Source: WHSW01 sp963781265
Lineage (GTDB): Bacteria > Actinomycetota > Thermoleophilia > Solirubrobacterales > 70-9
Assembly: GCA_963781265.1 (NCBI GenBank)
Contig: CAWAFH010000018.1
Span: 124,001-188,000 of the forward strand
Direction: 5' to 3'
Length of the DNA: 64,000 nucleotides
Below are positions 7,169 through 15,403 of the stretch, piece after piece. A model generated the notes under the pieces. It was not told where the DNA came from and made no database searches. It worked only from the letters and a program-made list of their open reading frames with translations. Within the stretch, counting starts at the first letter, position 1. Each line of letters starts with the position of its first letter. Made by a program: the position numbers and the translations under genes.

Positions 7169-9272
7169 ATGACTGCACGTCAGCGCAGACGACACCGCCG
7201 TTCGCAGGGGAGTTCGGTCGGCAAGAAGGTCCTGCTCGTCTTCGTCGGGCTCTTCGCCATGATCGGAGTCGCCCTCGGGGGCGGCGTGATCTGGGTGCTC
7301 AACGTCGCCGCCGACGCGCCCGACATCGACACGCTGGAGCCGGCGGACAGCGGCTCCAACACCCAGATCTTCGCCGCCGACGGCACCAGCCTCGGCTACG
7401 TGCAGTCCGACATCCTGCGCACGCCGGTTGCCCTCGACGAGATCCCCGAGCGCCTCCAGAAGGCGACGATCGCGATCGAGGACGAGCACTTCTACGACCA
7501 CGGCGGGGTCGACTACAGCGCGATCATCCGCGCGGCGGTCGAGAACTTCGAGGCCGGCGAGGTCAAGCAGGGCGCCTCGACGATCACCCAGCAGCTCGTC
7601 CGCAACCTCTACATCCGCGATCCGAAGGACACGATCGAGCGGAAGATCAAAGAGGCGAAGATGGCGATGCAGTACGAGGACGAGTACAGCAAGAACCAGA
7701 TCCTCAACCAGTACCTGAACACCGCCTCGTACGGGACGAACAACGGCAAGACCGCGGTCGGGGTCGAGGCCGCCTCGCAGGTCTACTTCGACAAGGACGT
7801 CTCCGACCTCAACATCGGCGAGGCGGCGCTGCTCGCCGGCCTCCCGCAGGCGCCCACCGATTACAACCCGTTCATCAACCCGAAGGGCGCCAAGGAGCGC
7901 CGCAAGGAGGTGCTCGCGGCGATGCGCGACCAGGGCTACATCACCCCGGCGACCTACGACAAGGTCACCTCGCGCGGGCTCGGCCTGCATCGCGGCTACC
8001 ACTACGAGCAGCGCTCCCAGCAGTACTTCTTCGACTTCGTCCAGCAGGAGCTGATCGACAAGTACGGGGTCGCGACCGCGCGCGACGGCGGGCTCAAGGT
8101 CTATACGACGCTCGACCCGAGGCTGCAGGCGGTCGCCGAGCAGGCGATCGCGGCGCACCCGGTCACCGGCGCCGCCGAGGCGCTGGTCTCGACCGACGTC
8201 GACACCGGCGAGATCATCGCGATGGCGTCGTCGTCGTCGTACGAGGACAGCCAGTTCAACCTCGCCGCCCAGGGCCGGCGCCAGCCCGGCTCCTCGTTCA
8301 AGCCCTACGCGCTGACCGCCGCGGTCGCCCAGGGGATCGACCCCGACTCGACCTATTACCCGGCGCCGAGCACGATCAGCATCCCGCAGGGGATCGGTGC
8401 CGCCCCGTGGGTGGTCAGCGGTGGCGCCGGTGGCACGATCAGCCTGCGCCAGGCGACGGCGAACTCGGTCAACACCGTCTACGCGCAGCTCGTCACCGAC
8501 ATCGGCCCCGAGGCGATGGACGAGATGGCGAGCAAGATGGGCGTGACCTCGCCGCTCTCCGACTATCCGTCCGACGTCCTCGGCACCGCGGACGTCACGG
8601 TGCTCGATCAGTCGAACGGCTTCGCGACGTTGGCCAGCGGGGGGGTCCACCACGACCCGACCGCGATCCAGAAGGTCGTCTTTCCCGACGGCGAGGTCGA
8701 CGAGCCCGAGGACCCCGAGGGCAACCGGGTGGTCTCCGGACGGGGTCGCGTACACGGTCGCCGACGTGATGAAGGGCACGCTGGACTACGGCACGGCGGT
8801 CGGCCACGACATTCAGTGCCCCGCCGCGGGCAAGACCGGCACCACCGAGGCACAGGCCGATGCCTGGTTCGTCGGATACACCCCGCACGTCTCGACCGCG
8901 GTCTGGGTCGGCAACCCGGACTCCCGCCAGCCGATGCCGGGCTACGGCGCCGACCTCGCGGCGCCGATCTGGCACGACTACATGACCGTTGCGGCGGCGC
9001 AGCCATGCGACGACTTCCCGCAACCGGAGAACCCGGCGGACCTCTCGTCGTACTCGAGCTCGCACACGGGCAGCTATGACGATTCGACGACCGACTCGAC
9101 CGACACCTACGACACGACGACGACGACGCCGACCACCACGACCCCGGACGACACGGGGACCGGGACCGGCGACACGAACGGCTACGACCCGGATCTGTAC
9201 GCACCCGGGGCGGGCCAGGGGCCGGCCCCGACCCCGAACACCGGCGGCGCCGGCGCCGTCGATCCGAACTAG
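7169..9272 (+). CDS. Bifunctional class A penicillin-binding protein (apparent +1 frameshift near 8738)
   Basis: Peptidoglycan glycosyltransferase/transpeptidase. Order: cytoplasmic basic tail, one membrane anchor (about 19-45), GT51 domain (IEDEHFYDHGGVD, GASTITQQLVRNLY), transpeptidase domain with SxxK (PGSSFKPY), SxN (ANSVNTVY) and KTGT (AGKTGTTEAQADAWFVGY), then a Ser/Thr/Asp/Pro-rich tail of about 90 residues. The frame breaks between VVS and DGVAYTVADVMKGT; removing one G at 8738-8739 restores a 700-codon reading frame, and every catalytic motif is intact on both sides. So this is either a sequencing error or a recent mutation that removes the KTGT box. No strong RBS; TACCCT lies 12 nt upstream of the ATG. 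Confidence 0.85.
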
Positions 9273-9282
9273 CGCCACGCCG

Positions 9283-9299
9283 CCGCGCCGTCGGCGCGG
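9283..9299 (+). terminator. GC hairpin after the penicillin-binding protein gene
   Basis: Perfect 7-bp stem CCGCGCC/GGCGCGG with a 3-nt loop, 10 nt after the stop codon and just before thiL. There is no T-run, so its strength as a terminator is uncertain. Confidence 0.35.
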
Positions 9300-9311
9300 T
9301 TCAATGTCCGC

Positions 9312-10331
9312 GTGAGCGGTGAGTTCGAGCTGATCGCGGCGATCCGCGACAGGATCGCTGCGGCCGGTGGCCCGCAGGGCTCGGCGGCGCTGATCCTCGG
9401 CAGCGGCGACGACGCCGCGATCACCCGCCGCGAGGGCGCCGCGGTGACCAGCGTCGACGCGCTGATCGAGGGCGTCCACTTCCGGGCGCCGCCGTTCTCG
9501 CTCCGCCAGGTCGGCCGCAAGGCGCTCGCCGTCGCGCTCTCGGACCTGGCGGCCATGGGCGCCATGCCCGGTGAGGCCTACGTCCAGCTCGGGGTCCCGG
9601 CCGACCGCGACGAGGACGAGCTGCTCGAGCTCGCCGGAGGGCTCGCCGACCTCGCCGCCGAGCACCAGGTCGTGGTGGCCGGTGGCGATGTGACCGCAGC
9701 GCCCGCGCTCCTGGTCGCCGTGACCGTGGTGGGCGAGGGCGAGCCGGACCTATTGGTGCGCCGCGCCGGCGCGCGACCCGGCGACCTGCTCGTGGTCACC
9801 GGCGAGCTGGGCGGGGCGGCCGCTGGACTCGCCCTGCTCGAGCGCCCCGAGCTCGCCGCCGGGCTGGCCGAGCCGGTCGCGGAGGCGCTGCGCCGCCGCC
9901 AGCTCGAGCCGGTGCCGCGCCTCGCGGCCGGCAGCGCGCTCGCGGCGGCGGGCGCGAAGGCGATGATCGACGTCAGCGACGGGCTCGGCGCCGACGCGGG
10001 CCACCTCGCGGAGAGCGGTGGGGTCGGGCTCGAGATCGCGCTCGAGCGGCTGCCGGTCCAGAAGGGCGTCGTTGAGGTCGCGGCAGCGGCCGGCTCCGAC
10101 TGCTTCGACCTCGCTGCCGCCGGCGGCGAGGATTACGAGTTGTTGGCGGCGATCGCGCCGTACAGCTTCGAGTCGGCGGCGCGGGCCGTCGCGGCGACCG
10201 GTGTCTCGCTGACGACGATCGGCGAGGTGAGCGGAGGCGGTTCCGTGCGGCTCAGTGACCGCGGGGTTGATCGACCGCCCGCAGGCTTCGATCAGCTGCG
10301 TCGACGGCAAGCGCCCGGCGACCGCGCTTGA
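9312..10331 (+). CDS. thiL: Thiamine-monophosphate kinase
   Basis: Phosphorylates thiamine monophosphate to thiamine diphosphate, the cofactor of the ThDP enzyme at 1271-2869. 339 aa, AIR-synthetase-like fold. Recognisable elements: ILGSGDDAAI (about 29-38), SVDALIEGVHF, ALSDLAAMGA, VVAGGDVTAA and IDVSDGLGADAGHLAE, all in family order. GTG start. Its last 80 bp are overlapped by the convergent FlgM-like gene. Confidence 0.92.
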   Translation: MSGEFELIAAIRDRIAAAGGPQGSAALILGSGDDAAITRREGAAVTSVDALIEGVHFRAPPFSLRQVGRKALAVALSDLAAMGAMPGEAYVQLGVPADRDEDELLELAGGLADLAAEHQVVVAGGDVTAAPALLVAVTVVGEGEPDLLVRRAGARPGDLLVVTGELGGAAAGLALLERPELAAGLAEPVAEALRRRQLEPVPRLAAGSALAAAGAKAMIDVSDGLGADAGHLAESGGVGLEIALERLPVQKGVVEVAAAAGSDCFDLAAAGGEDYELLAAIAPYSFESAARAVAATGVSLTTIGEVSGGGSVRLSDRGVDRPPAGFDQLRRRQAPGDRA

Positions 10332-10506
10332 CCAGCTGGAGCTTGCTCAGAATCGCCCCGGCGACCGCGTCCGCGTCAACGTCGTATCGGTTGAGTGCGA
10401 TGTCCCGCTTCAACTCGTTCAACCTTCCTGTGTTCTCCGTCGGATCGGCAACCTCGCGGTGCTCCCATGCGGTTTCAGACCGCTCCGCGCTGCTTTCCAC
10501 ACTCAT
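10252..10506 (-). CDS. FlgM-like anti-sigma-28 factor family protein
   Basis: 84 aa from the ATG at 10506, which has GGAGG about 10 nt upstream. The core RLNELKRDIALNRYDVDADAVAGAILSKL has the FlgM pattern (helix, Gly/Asn-Tyr-x-Val-Asp, then the VA..I helix that contacts sigma-28). A further ~28 basic residues follow. No flagellar or sigma-28 gene is nearby, so a role as anti-sigma factor for a non-flagellar sigma is possible (inference). The gene overlaps thiL tail to tail by 80 bp, which lowers confidence. Confidence 0.55.
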   Translation of the reverse strand: MSVESSAERSETAWEHREVADPTENTGRLNELKRDIALNRYDVDADAVAGAILSKLQLVKRGRRALAVDAADRSLRAVDQPRGH

Positions 10507-10608
10507 GGGATCGGCCCTCCGACGGCGCAACGCGAAGCTTTCCGGGTCGGCCTAAACGGTCGTCCGATCCCCGGGTGGAGGCCCCCCTCCGCGCCTGGGT
10601 GGCGGCCC

Positions 10609-12297
10609 TCAGGAGCCAACTGGGATCGAGACCCGTCGGTGCAACACCAGCGCCAGAACCCCCACGGTGGCTCCCGCGAGGAAGCTCAGGGCGAGCATCG
10701 TCGGCAGGCCGATCTGCCCGTCGACGACCATCAGCGAGTAGGTCCAGGGAGCGTCGGCGCCGAGATCGAGCGCCGCCGCGACCGCGGCCAGCGCAGCGAG
10801 CACCGGCACGCAGACGAGGGCGCAGGCGGCCGCCGCGAGCGCGCGCCGACCCACCGACTCGGCCCCGGAGAGCAGCCAGACATGAGCCGCCGGCGCCGCG
10901 AGCAGCGCCAGATAGGGATTGGCGAACCAGAGCGCCAGGGCGGCGAGCGCGGACACGAGCCCGAGCCCGTACGGCGTCGCGTCCGGCGCCGCTCGGGCGG
11001 TGATCCCGCGGCGGCGCAGGAGCCAGGCGCTCGCCGCCGCGACCAGCGCGATCACGGCGAAGACGATCAGCGCCCGGGTTCCGAGCCCGTAGAGGCCGGG
11101 GTCGAACGGAAAGTCGGGACGCGGGACGGCGCCGACGAACGAGAGGGCGTAGAGGACCGCGAGCCCGCCGACGAACGGGAGGCAGCGCGCCGCCGCCCAC
11201 GCCGTCGACGCCCCGAGCGCCAGGCCCTGACGGGCCGAGCGCGCGCAGGAGTCGACCGCGGCGACCAGCGCCGGGAGGATCAGCGCCAGGGCGAGCGCCG
11301 CCAGCGCCCACCCGGGAACGAGGTTGTCGCCGAGCTCGATCCAGGTCGAGGGTCCGTGGATCAGGTCCTCGGTGGCGACGTCGAGCGCGCTGACGATCGA
11401 CTGCACCGCTCGCCCGAAGTCGTCGACCGTCTTCGGCGAGAGGTCGGCCTCCGTGTCTTCGGCGGCGGCAAGCGGCCGCTCCCCGGCCGACGAGACGGAG
11501 ATGGCGTCCACGCCCTCGGCGATCAGCGGCGCCTGGTCGCCGAGCCCGGACGGGAACGCGAGCCGGGCGATCTGGGTGAACGCTCCCGGGTCCGATTGGA
11601 CCGCAGAGGCCTGGATCTCGACCGCCCGCTCGGCGGTCAGGCGGAGCTGGATCGAGCCGGTCCGGGTCCCCGCCGACGTGGCGACGGAGTACGGCGGCTC
11701 GCGCACCGCGGCGCCCGGCTGCGAGACGACGATCACCGCCTCGATCGAGTCGCGCTCGGGCAACTCGTCGACCAGCGCCTGGACCCCGGCGGCGCCGGCC
11801 GACGAGCCGCTCACCGAGGCGAGCACGTACGTCTGCTCGTGGCTGACCCGGAAGGCGTTGGCGAGCTCGATCAGGATCCCGGTGGCGGCGGCGCTCGATG
11901 CCGCTCCGGGCACGTTGGGCGAGTCGCGCGGGGCGACGATCACGATCGTGCGGTCGGCGTCCCCGGGCAGGGTGAGGAGCACGTTTCGCAGCGAGACGTC
12001 GTCGCCGTTGCGGTCCGTCGTGTCGAAGGTCTGCTCGCTGACCGCCCCGGCGGGGATCTCTCCGAAGCGGTTGGCCACGAGGTCGGCGACCGCGGCGTCG
12101 CCCTCGCTGCCGGGCTCGCGATCGGGGGCCGTGGTCGCGATCTGGCGCGCCACGGCGGCGGCGCGGTCGCCCTCGAAGGTGCTCGGCGGCGTCACCGGCT
12201 CGAGCGCGTCCGGGGTGCCCTCGAGCGAGAACATCACGACGACGACCGCCAGCAGGGCGGGTAGGAACGAGAGTCGGTAGAGGCGGAAGTCGATCAA
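10609..12297 (-). CDS. M28-peptidase-like membrane protein with degenerate metal site
   Basis: About 560 aa. Order: N-terminal anchor helix (FLPALLAVVVVMFSLEG), an extracytoplasmic M28-like domain (about 40-330), then some seven to eight membrane helices. In active M28 peptidases the first zinc ligands lie in a GAHxD motif followed by GAxDxASG; here they read VAPRDS and GAASSAAATG, so the His and bridging Asp are lost and the domain is probably not a zinc peptidase. Start uncertain: TTG at 12297 puts the anchor at the N-terminus, while an ATG at 12372 adds 25 residues without clear function. Divergent from the truncated kinase and HtrA genes. Confidence 0.7.
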   Translation of the reverse strand: MIDFRLYRLSFLPALLAVVVVMFSLEGTPDALEPVTPPSTFEGDRAAAVARQIATTAPDREPGSEGDAAVADLVANRFGEIPAGAVSEQTFDTTDRNGDDVSLRNVLLTLPGDADRTIVIVAPRDSPNVPGAASSAAATGILIELANAFRVSHEQTYVLASVSGSSAGAAGVQALVDELPERDSIEAVIVVSQPGAAVREPPYSVATSAGTRTGSIQLRLTAERAVEIQASAVQSDPGAFTQIARLAFPSGLGDQAPLIAEGVDAISVSSAGERPLAAAEDTEADLSPKTVDDFGRAVQSIVSALDVATEDLIHGPSTWIELGDNLVPGWALAALALALILPALVAAVDSCARSARQGLALGASTAWAAARCLPFVGGLAVLYALSFVGAVPRPDFPFDPGLYGLGTRALIVFAVIALVAAASAWLLRRRGITARAAPDATPYGLGLVSALAALALWFANPYLALLAAPAAHVWLLSGAESVGRRALAAAACALVCVPVLAALAAVAAALDLGADAPWTYSLMVVDGQIGLPTMLALSFLAGATVGVLALVLHRRVSIPVGS

Positions 12298-12357
12298 GGG
12301 GCGTCGTTCGCGTACGGGCCTGCATCTTGCCGACCCGGGATCGAGGCGGCTCGCGTT

Positions 12358-12363
12358 TACGCT
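12358..12363 (+). promoter_or_regulatory. -10 hexamer TACGCT in front of the truncated kinase
   Basis: TACGCT followed by 7 nt and an ATG at 12371, the same leaderless layout as at other genes here. That ATG comes into frame with the kinase domain if one G at 12423-12424 is removed. Confidence 0.4.
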
Positions 12364-12370
12364 TCGTTGC

Positions 12371-12809
12371 ATGGCGTCCGGCGGATCCGCGGGGAGCGAG
12401 AGGTCGGCGCGGATCCCGCCACGGCGCCGAGATCGCGCTCGCGGCCGACGGCGCGACCGCCGTCAAGGCCGACCCGGACAGGGTTGCGCAGATCATGCGT
12501 ATCCTCATCGACAACGCGCTCACGCACACGCCTGAGGGAACGGCGATCAAGGTAGGGACGAAGACAGCCACGCAGACCGGCACGGCGAGCCTCGTCGTCA
12601 TCGACGACGGGCCCGGGGTCGGCGCGCGCTCGCGCGAGCGCGTCTTCGAGCGCTTTTACACCGGCGACGACGTCTCCGGCTCGGGGCTCGGGCTCGCGAT
12701 CGCCCGCGAGCTCGCGGTCCGCATGGGCGGCTCGCTCGCGCTCAGCAGCCACCGCGGCCGCACCGAGTTCGAGCTGCGCCTGCCGGCCGCCGCCGGGGCG
12801 GGCCGGTGA
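12371..12809 (+). pseudogene. Truncated sensor histidine kinase, ATP-binding domain only
   Basis: Encodes a HATPase_c domain: N box IDNALTHTPEG, G1 IDDGPGV, F box FERFYTG, G2 GSGLGLAIA, ending RTEFELRLP. The sensor, HAMP and phosphoacceptor His domains are absent and no response regulator is upstream. In the kinase frame no good start exists, but deleting one G in CACGGCGCC (12422-12428) joins it to the ATG at 12371 and gives 145 codons. Its TGA overlaps the GTG of the HtrA gene (GTGA). Kinase genes next to HtrA proteases are common in actinobacteria (MprB/HtrA type), so this looks like the remnant of such a unit after an internal deletion. Confidence 0.7.
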
Positions 12810-14041
12810 GCGCCGTCGCCCGCCTGCTGGCGGCCGCCGCGGCGCTGGTCGCGGCCGTCGTCATCGCGGGCTGCGGCGGCGACGAGACGACCACGGTCAC
12901 CGTCGGCTCGACGTCGACCACGGCGGCCGATACCGGCGATACGACCGGCGGCGAGGGCAACTCGCAACCGGTCTCCCTGCCGGCCGAGGACGGCTCCTTC
13001 GACGCCCGCGCGATCTACGAGAACGCCTCGCCGGGGGTCGTGACCGTGATCTCGGTCTTCGACAACGCCGGCGGCGGGATCTTCGGCGGCGGCGGTGGCG
13101 GTGGCAGCGCCGGTGGCCAGGGCTCCGGGTTCGTGATCTCCGACGACGGCGAGATCCTGACCAACGCCCACGTCGTCACCGACGCGGAGACCACCGGGAC
13201 CACCGGGCGCCCGCTGCACGAGGCCTCCGAGATCTACGTCCAGTTCGCCGATCGCAACCAGGTCGAGGCGGACGTGGTCGGCTTCGACCCGTTCGCCGAC
13301 GTCGCGCTGCTCAAGGTCGACCCGGCGGACCTCGACCTGCAGCCGCTCAGCCTCGGCTCCGAGGGGGATGTCCACGTCGGTGACGCGGTCGCGGCGATCG
13401 GCAGCCCGTTCGGCCAGAACCAGTCGCTCTCGGTCGGCGTCGTCTCGGCGACCAACCGCTCCATCGACTCGCTCACCGACTTCGGCATCGACGGCGCGAT
13501 CCAGACCGACGCCTCGATCAACCCGGGCAACTCGGGGGGCCCGCTGCTCGACGCGGCCGGCGAGGTGGTCGGGATCAACCAGCAGATCCAGACCTCGTCG
13601 GGCGGCAACGAGGGCGTCGGCTTCGCGGTCCCGATCGACCTCGCCGAGCGGTCGGTCGACCAGCTTCGCGACGACGGCGAGGTCTCCTACGCCTACGCGG
13701 GGGTCACCACGCAGCCCCTGTATCCGCAGCTCGCCGACCGGCTCGGGATCGACGCCGACACCGGCGCCCTGGTCTCCGAGGTGGTCCCGAACTCGCCCGC
13801 CGACGACGCCGGCCTGCAGGCCGGCAACGAGCAGATCCGCTTCCAGGGCCGCGAGGTCGACACGGGCGGCGACGTGATCACGGCGGTCAACGGCGAGGCG
13901 GTCACCGACAACGCCGATCTGCCCCGCATCGTCTCCCGGCTCAATCCGGGCGACACGATCACCCTCGACGTCGTCCGCGACGGCGACGAGGAGCAGGTCG
14001 AGCTGACGCTGGGCGAGCGCCCGACGGCCGTCAATCCGTAG
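12806..14041 (+). CDS. HtrA/DegP-type serine protease with PDZ domain, lipoprotein
   Basis: 411 aa. Signal peptide with lipobox VIAGC (Cys23) indicates membrane anchoring outside the cell. A Ser/Thr/Gly-rich linker leads to the trypsin-like domain with triad His122 (NAHVV), Asp165 (ADVALL) and Ser243 (GNSGGPL), then one PDZ domain (about 310-405). It degrades or refolds damaged envelope proteins. GTG start overlapping the stop of the truncated kinase gene, so expression is probably coupled to it. Confidence 0.92.
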   Translation: MSAVARLLAAAAALVAAVVIAGCGGDETTTVTVGSTSTTAADTGDTTGGEGNSQPVSLPAEDGSFDARAIYENASPGVVTVISVFDNAGGGIFGGGGGGGSAGGQGSGFVISDDGEILTNAHVVTDAETTGTTGRPLHEASEIYVQFADRNQVEADVVGFDPFADVALLKVDPADLDLQPLSLGSEGDVHVGDAVAAIGSPFGQNQSLSVGVVSATNRSIDSLTDFGIDGAIQTDASINPGNSGGPLLDAAGEVVGINQQIQTSSGGNEGVGFAVPIDLAERSVDQLRDDGEVSYAYAGVTTQPLYPQLADRLGIDADTGALVSEVVPNSPADDAGLQAGNEQIRFQGREVDTGGDVITAVNGEAVTDNADLPRIVSRLNPGDTITLDVVRDGDEEQVELTLGERPTAVNP

Positions 14042-14092
14042 CGCGGTCGGTCCGGCGCCGGCAGCCCCGGCCGGGGCGGGAGCACAGGTGGC

Positions 14093-14098
14093 TATTCT
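14093..14098 (+). promoter_or_regulatory. -10 hexamer TATTCT of treT
   Basis: TATTCT ends 8 nt before the GTG at 14107; leaderless layout. Confidence 0.45.
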
Positions 14099-14106
14099 GC
14101 GCCGCT

Positions 14107-15342
14107 GTGCTTCAGGAGGTTCCAGTCGGGCATAAGGCGCTCGCCGACTACACCCACATCGCTGGGCGGGGGTTGATCGACCAGATCCGCGAGCTCGCCG
14201 AGCCGCTGCAGGGCAAGTCCGTCCTGCACGTCAGTGCGACCGCGTTCGGCGGCGGGGTCTCGGAGATCCTCTACACGATGATCCCGCTGATGCGCGACGT
14301 CGGCCTCGACTGTCACTGGCAGGTGATCTCGGGTCAGGAGGAGTTCTTCAACGTCACCAAGCTGATGCACAACTCGCTCCAGGGCGACCCGCAGGAGATC
14401 ACCGACCAGCAGTGGGAGGTCTTCGAGGCCTACAACCAGATGAACGCGCAGTCGCTCGAGGGCGACTGGGACGTGATCATCATCCACGACCCCCAGCCGG
14501 CCGCGTTCAAGCGTGACGCCGGGGACTGCGCGCGGCGCTGGATCTGGCGCTGCCACATCGATCTCTCGACCCCGAACCCGTCGACGATCGAGCGGCTGAA
14601 GCCGCTGATCACCGGCTACGACGCCACCGTCTGGCACATGCCGTCCTACATCCCCGACGGTCTCGACGGCGGGATCCTGAAGATCTGCCCGCCGGCGATC
14701 GACCCGCTGTCGCCGAAGAACATGGCCCTCTCGCCCGAGGACGCGGCCTTCGTCTGCGAGCAGTTCGGGATCGACACCGACCGGCCGCTGATCTGCCAGG
14801 TCTCCCGCTTCGACCCCTGGAAGGACCCGATGGGCGTGATCGACGCGTACCGGACGGTGCGCGAATCCGTCCCGGACGCGCAGCTGGCGCTGGTCGGCTC
14901 GATGGCGACCGACGACCCCGAGGGCTGGGACTTCTTTCACCGGACCTTCCGCCACGCCGACGGCGACCCGGACATCAAGATCCTCAACAACCTCAACAAC
15001 GTCGGCGCGATCGAGGTCAACGCCTTTCAGTCCCAGGCCGACGTCTGCATGCAGAAGTCGATCCGCGAGGGATTCGGCCTGACGGTCTCCGAGGCGCTGT
15101 GGAAGGGGCGGCCCACGATCGGCGGCAACGTCGGCGGGATCCCGCTGCAGATCGAGGACGGGGTCTCCGGCTATCTGGTCGACACCGCCGAGGCCGCCGC
15201 CCAGCGCTCGATCGACATTCTCGAGGATCCCGAGCTCGCCAAGCGCCTCGGCCGCACCGGCAAGGAGCACGCGCGCGAGCACTTCCTCACCCCGCGCCTG
15301 CTGCGCGACTGGCTCGACCTCTTCACCGATCTCGAGACGTAG
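14107..15342 (+). CDS. treT: Trehalose synthase, TreT-type GT4 glycosyltransferase
   Basis: 411 aa. TreT enzymes join NDP-glucose and glucose to trehalose reversibly. The N-terminal Rossmann domain has SVLHVSATAFGGGVSEIL (about 38-55) and IIHDPQPAA; the C-terminal GT-B domain has QVSRFDPWKDP (about 240-250) and the nucleotide-sugar motif SIREGFGLTVSEALWKGRP with the E-x7-E pattern. GTG start; a TATTCT hexamer 8 nt upstream. Followed 61 bp later on the same strand by a GT20 enzyme, so both probably serve osmolyte synthesis. Confidence 0.88.
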   Translation: MLQEVPVGHKALADYTHIAGRGLIDQIRELAEPLQGKSVLHVSATAFGGGVSEILYTMIPLMRDVGLDCHWQVISGQEEFFNVTKLMHNSLQGDPQEITDQQWEVFEAYNQMNAQSLEGDWDVIIIHDPQPAAFKRDAGDCARRWIWRCHIDLSTPNPSTIERLKPLITGYDATVWHMPSYIPDGLDGGILKICPPAIDPLSPKNMALSPEDAAFVCEQFGIDTDRPLICQVSRFDPWKDPMGVIDAYRTVRESVPDAQLALVGSMATDDPEGWDFFHRTFRHADGDPDIKILNNLNNVGAIEVNAFQSQADVCMQKSIREGFGLTVSEALWKGRPTIGGNVGGIPLQIEDGVSGYLVDTAEAAAQRSIDILEDPELAKRLGRTGKEHAREHFLTPRLLRDWLDLFTDLET

Positions 15343-15390
15343 CCGGGTCGGCTGAGGGGCTGTTATCGGCGCCTTGCGCGGGTGGCCGAC

Positions 15391-15396
15391 TATGGT
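15391..15396 (+). promoter_or_regulatory. -10 hexamer TATGGT of the GT20 gene
   Basis: TATGGT with a 7-nt spacer to the ATG at 15404. This supports that ATG over upstream alternatives and suggests transcription independent of treT. Confidence 0.5.
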
Positions 15397-15403
15397 GGGC
15401 GCG

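Noticed and set aside
6545..8779. Very long open frame antisense to the MscS and penicillin-binding protein genes
   Set aside because: Composition is the mirror of the sense codons (Arg/Asp/Val-rich, no domain) and both sense genes show catalytic motifs; a usual artefact of high GC content.
10255..12264. Long plus-strand open frame opposite the M28-like gene
   Set aside because: Low-complexity Arg/Gly/Asp translation without motifs; the minus-strand protein has coherent membrane helices.
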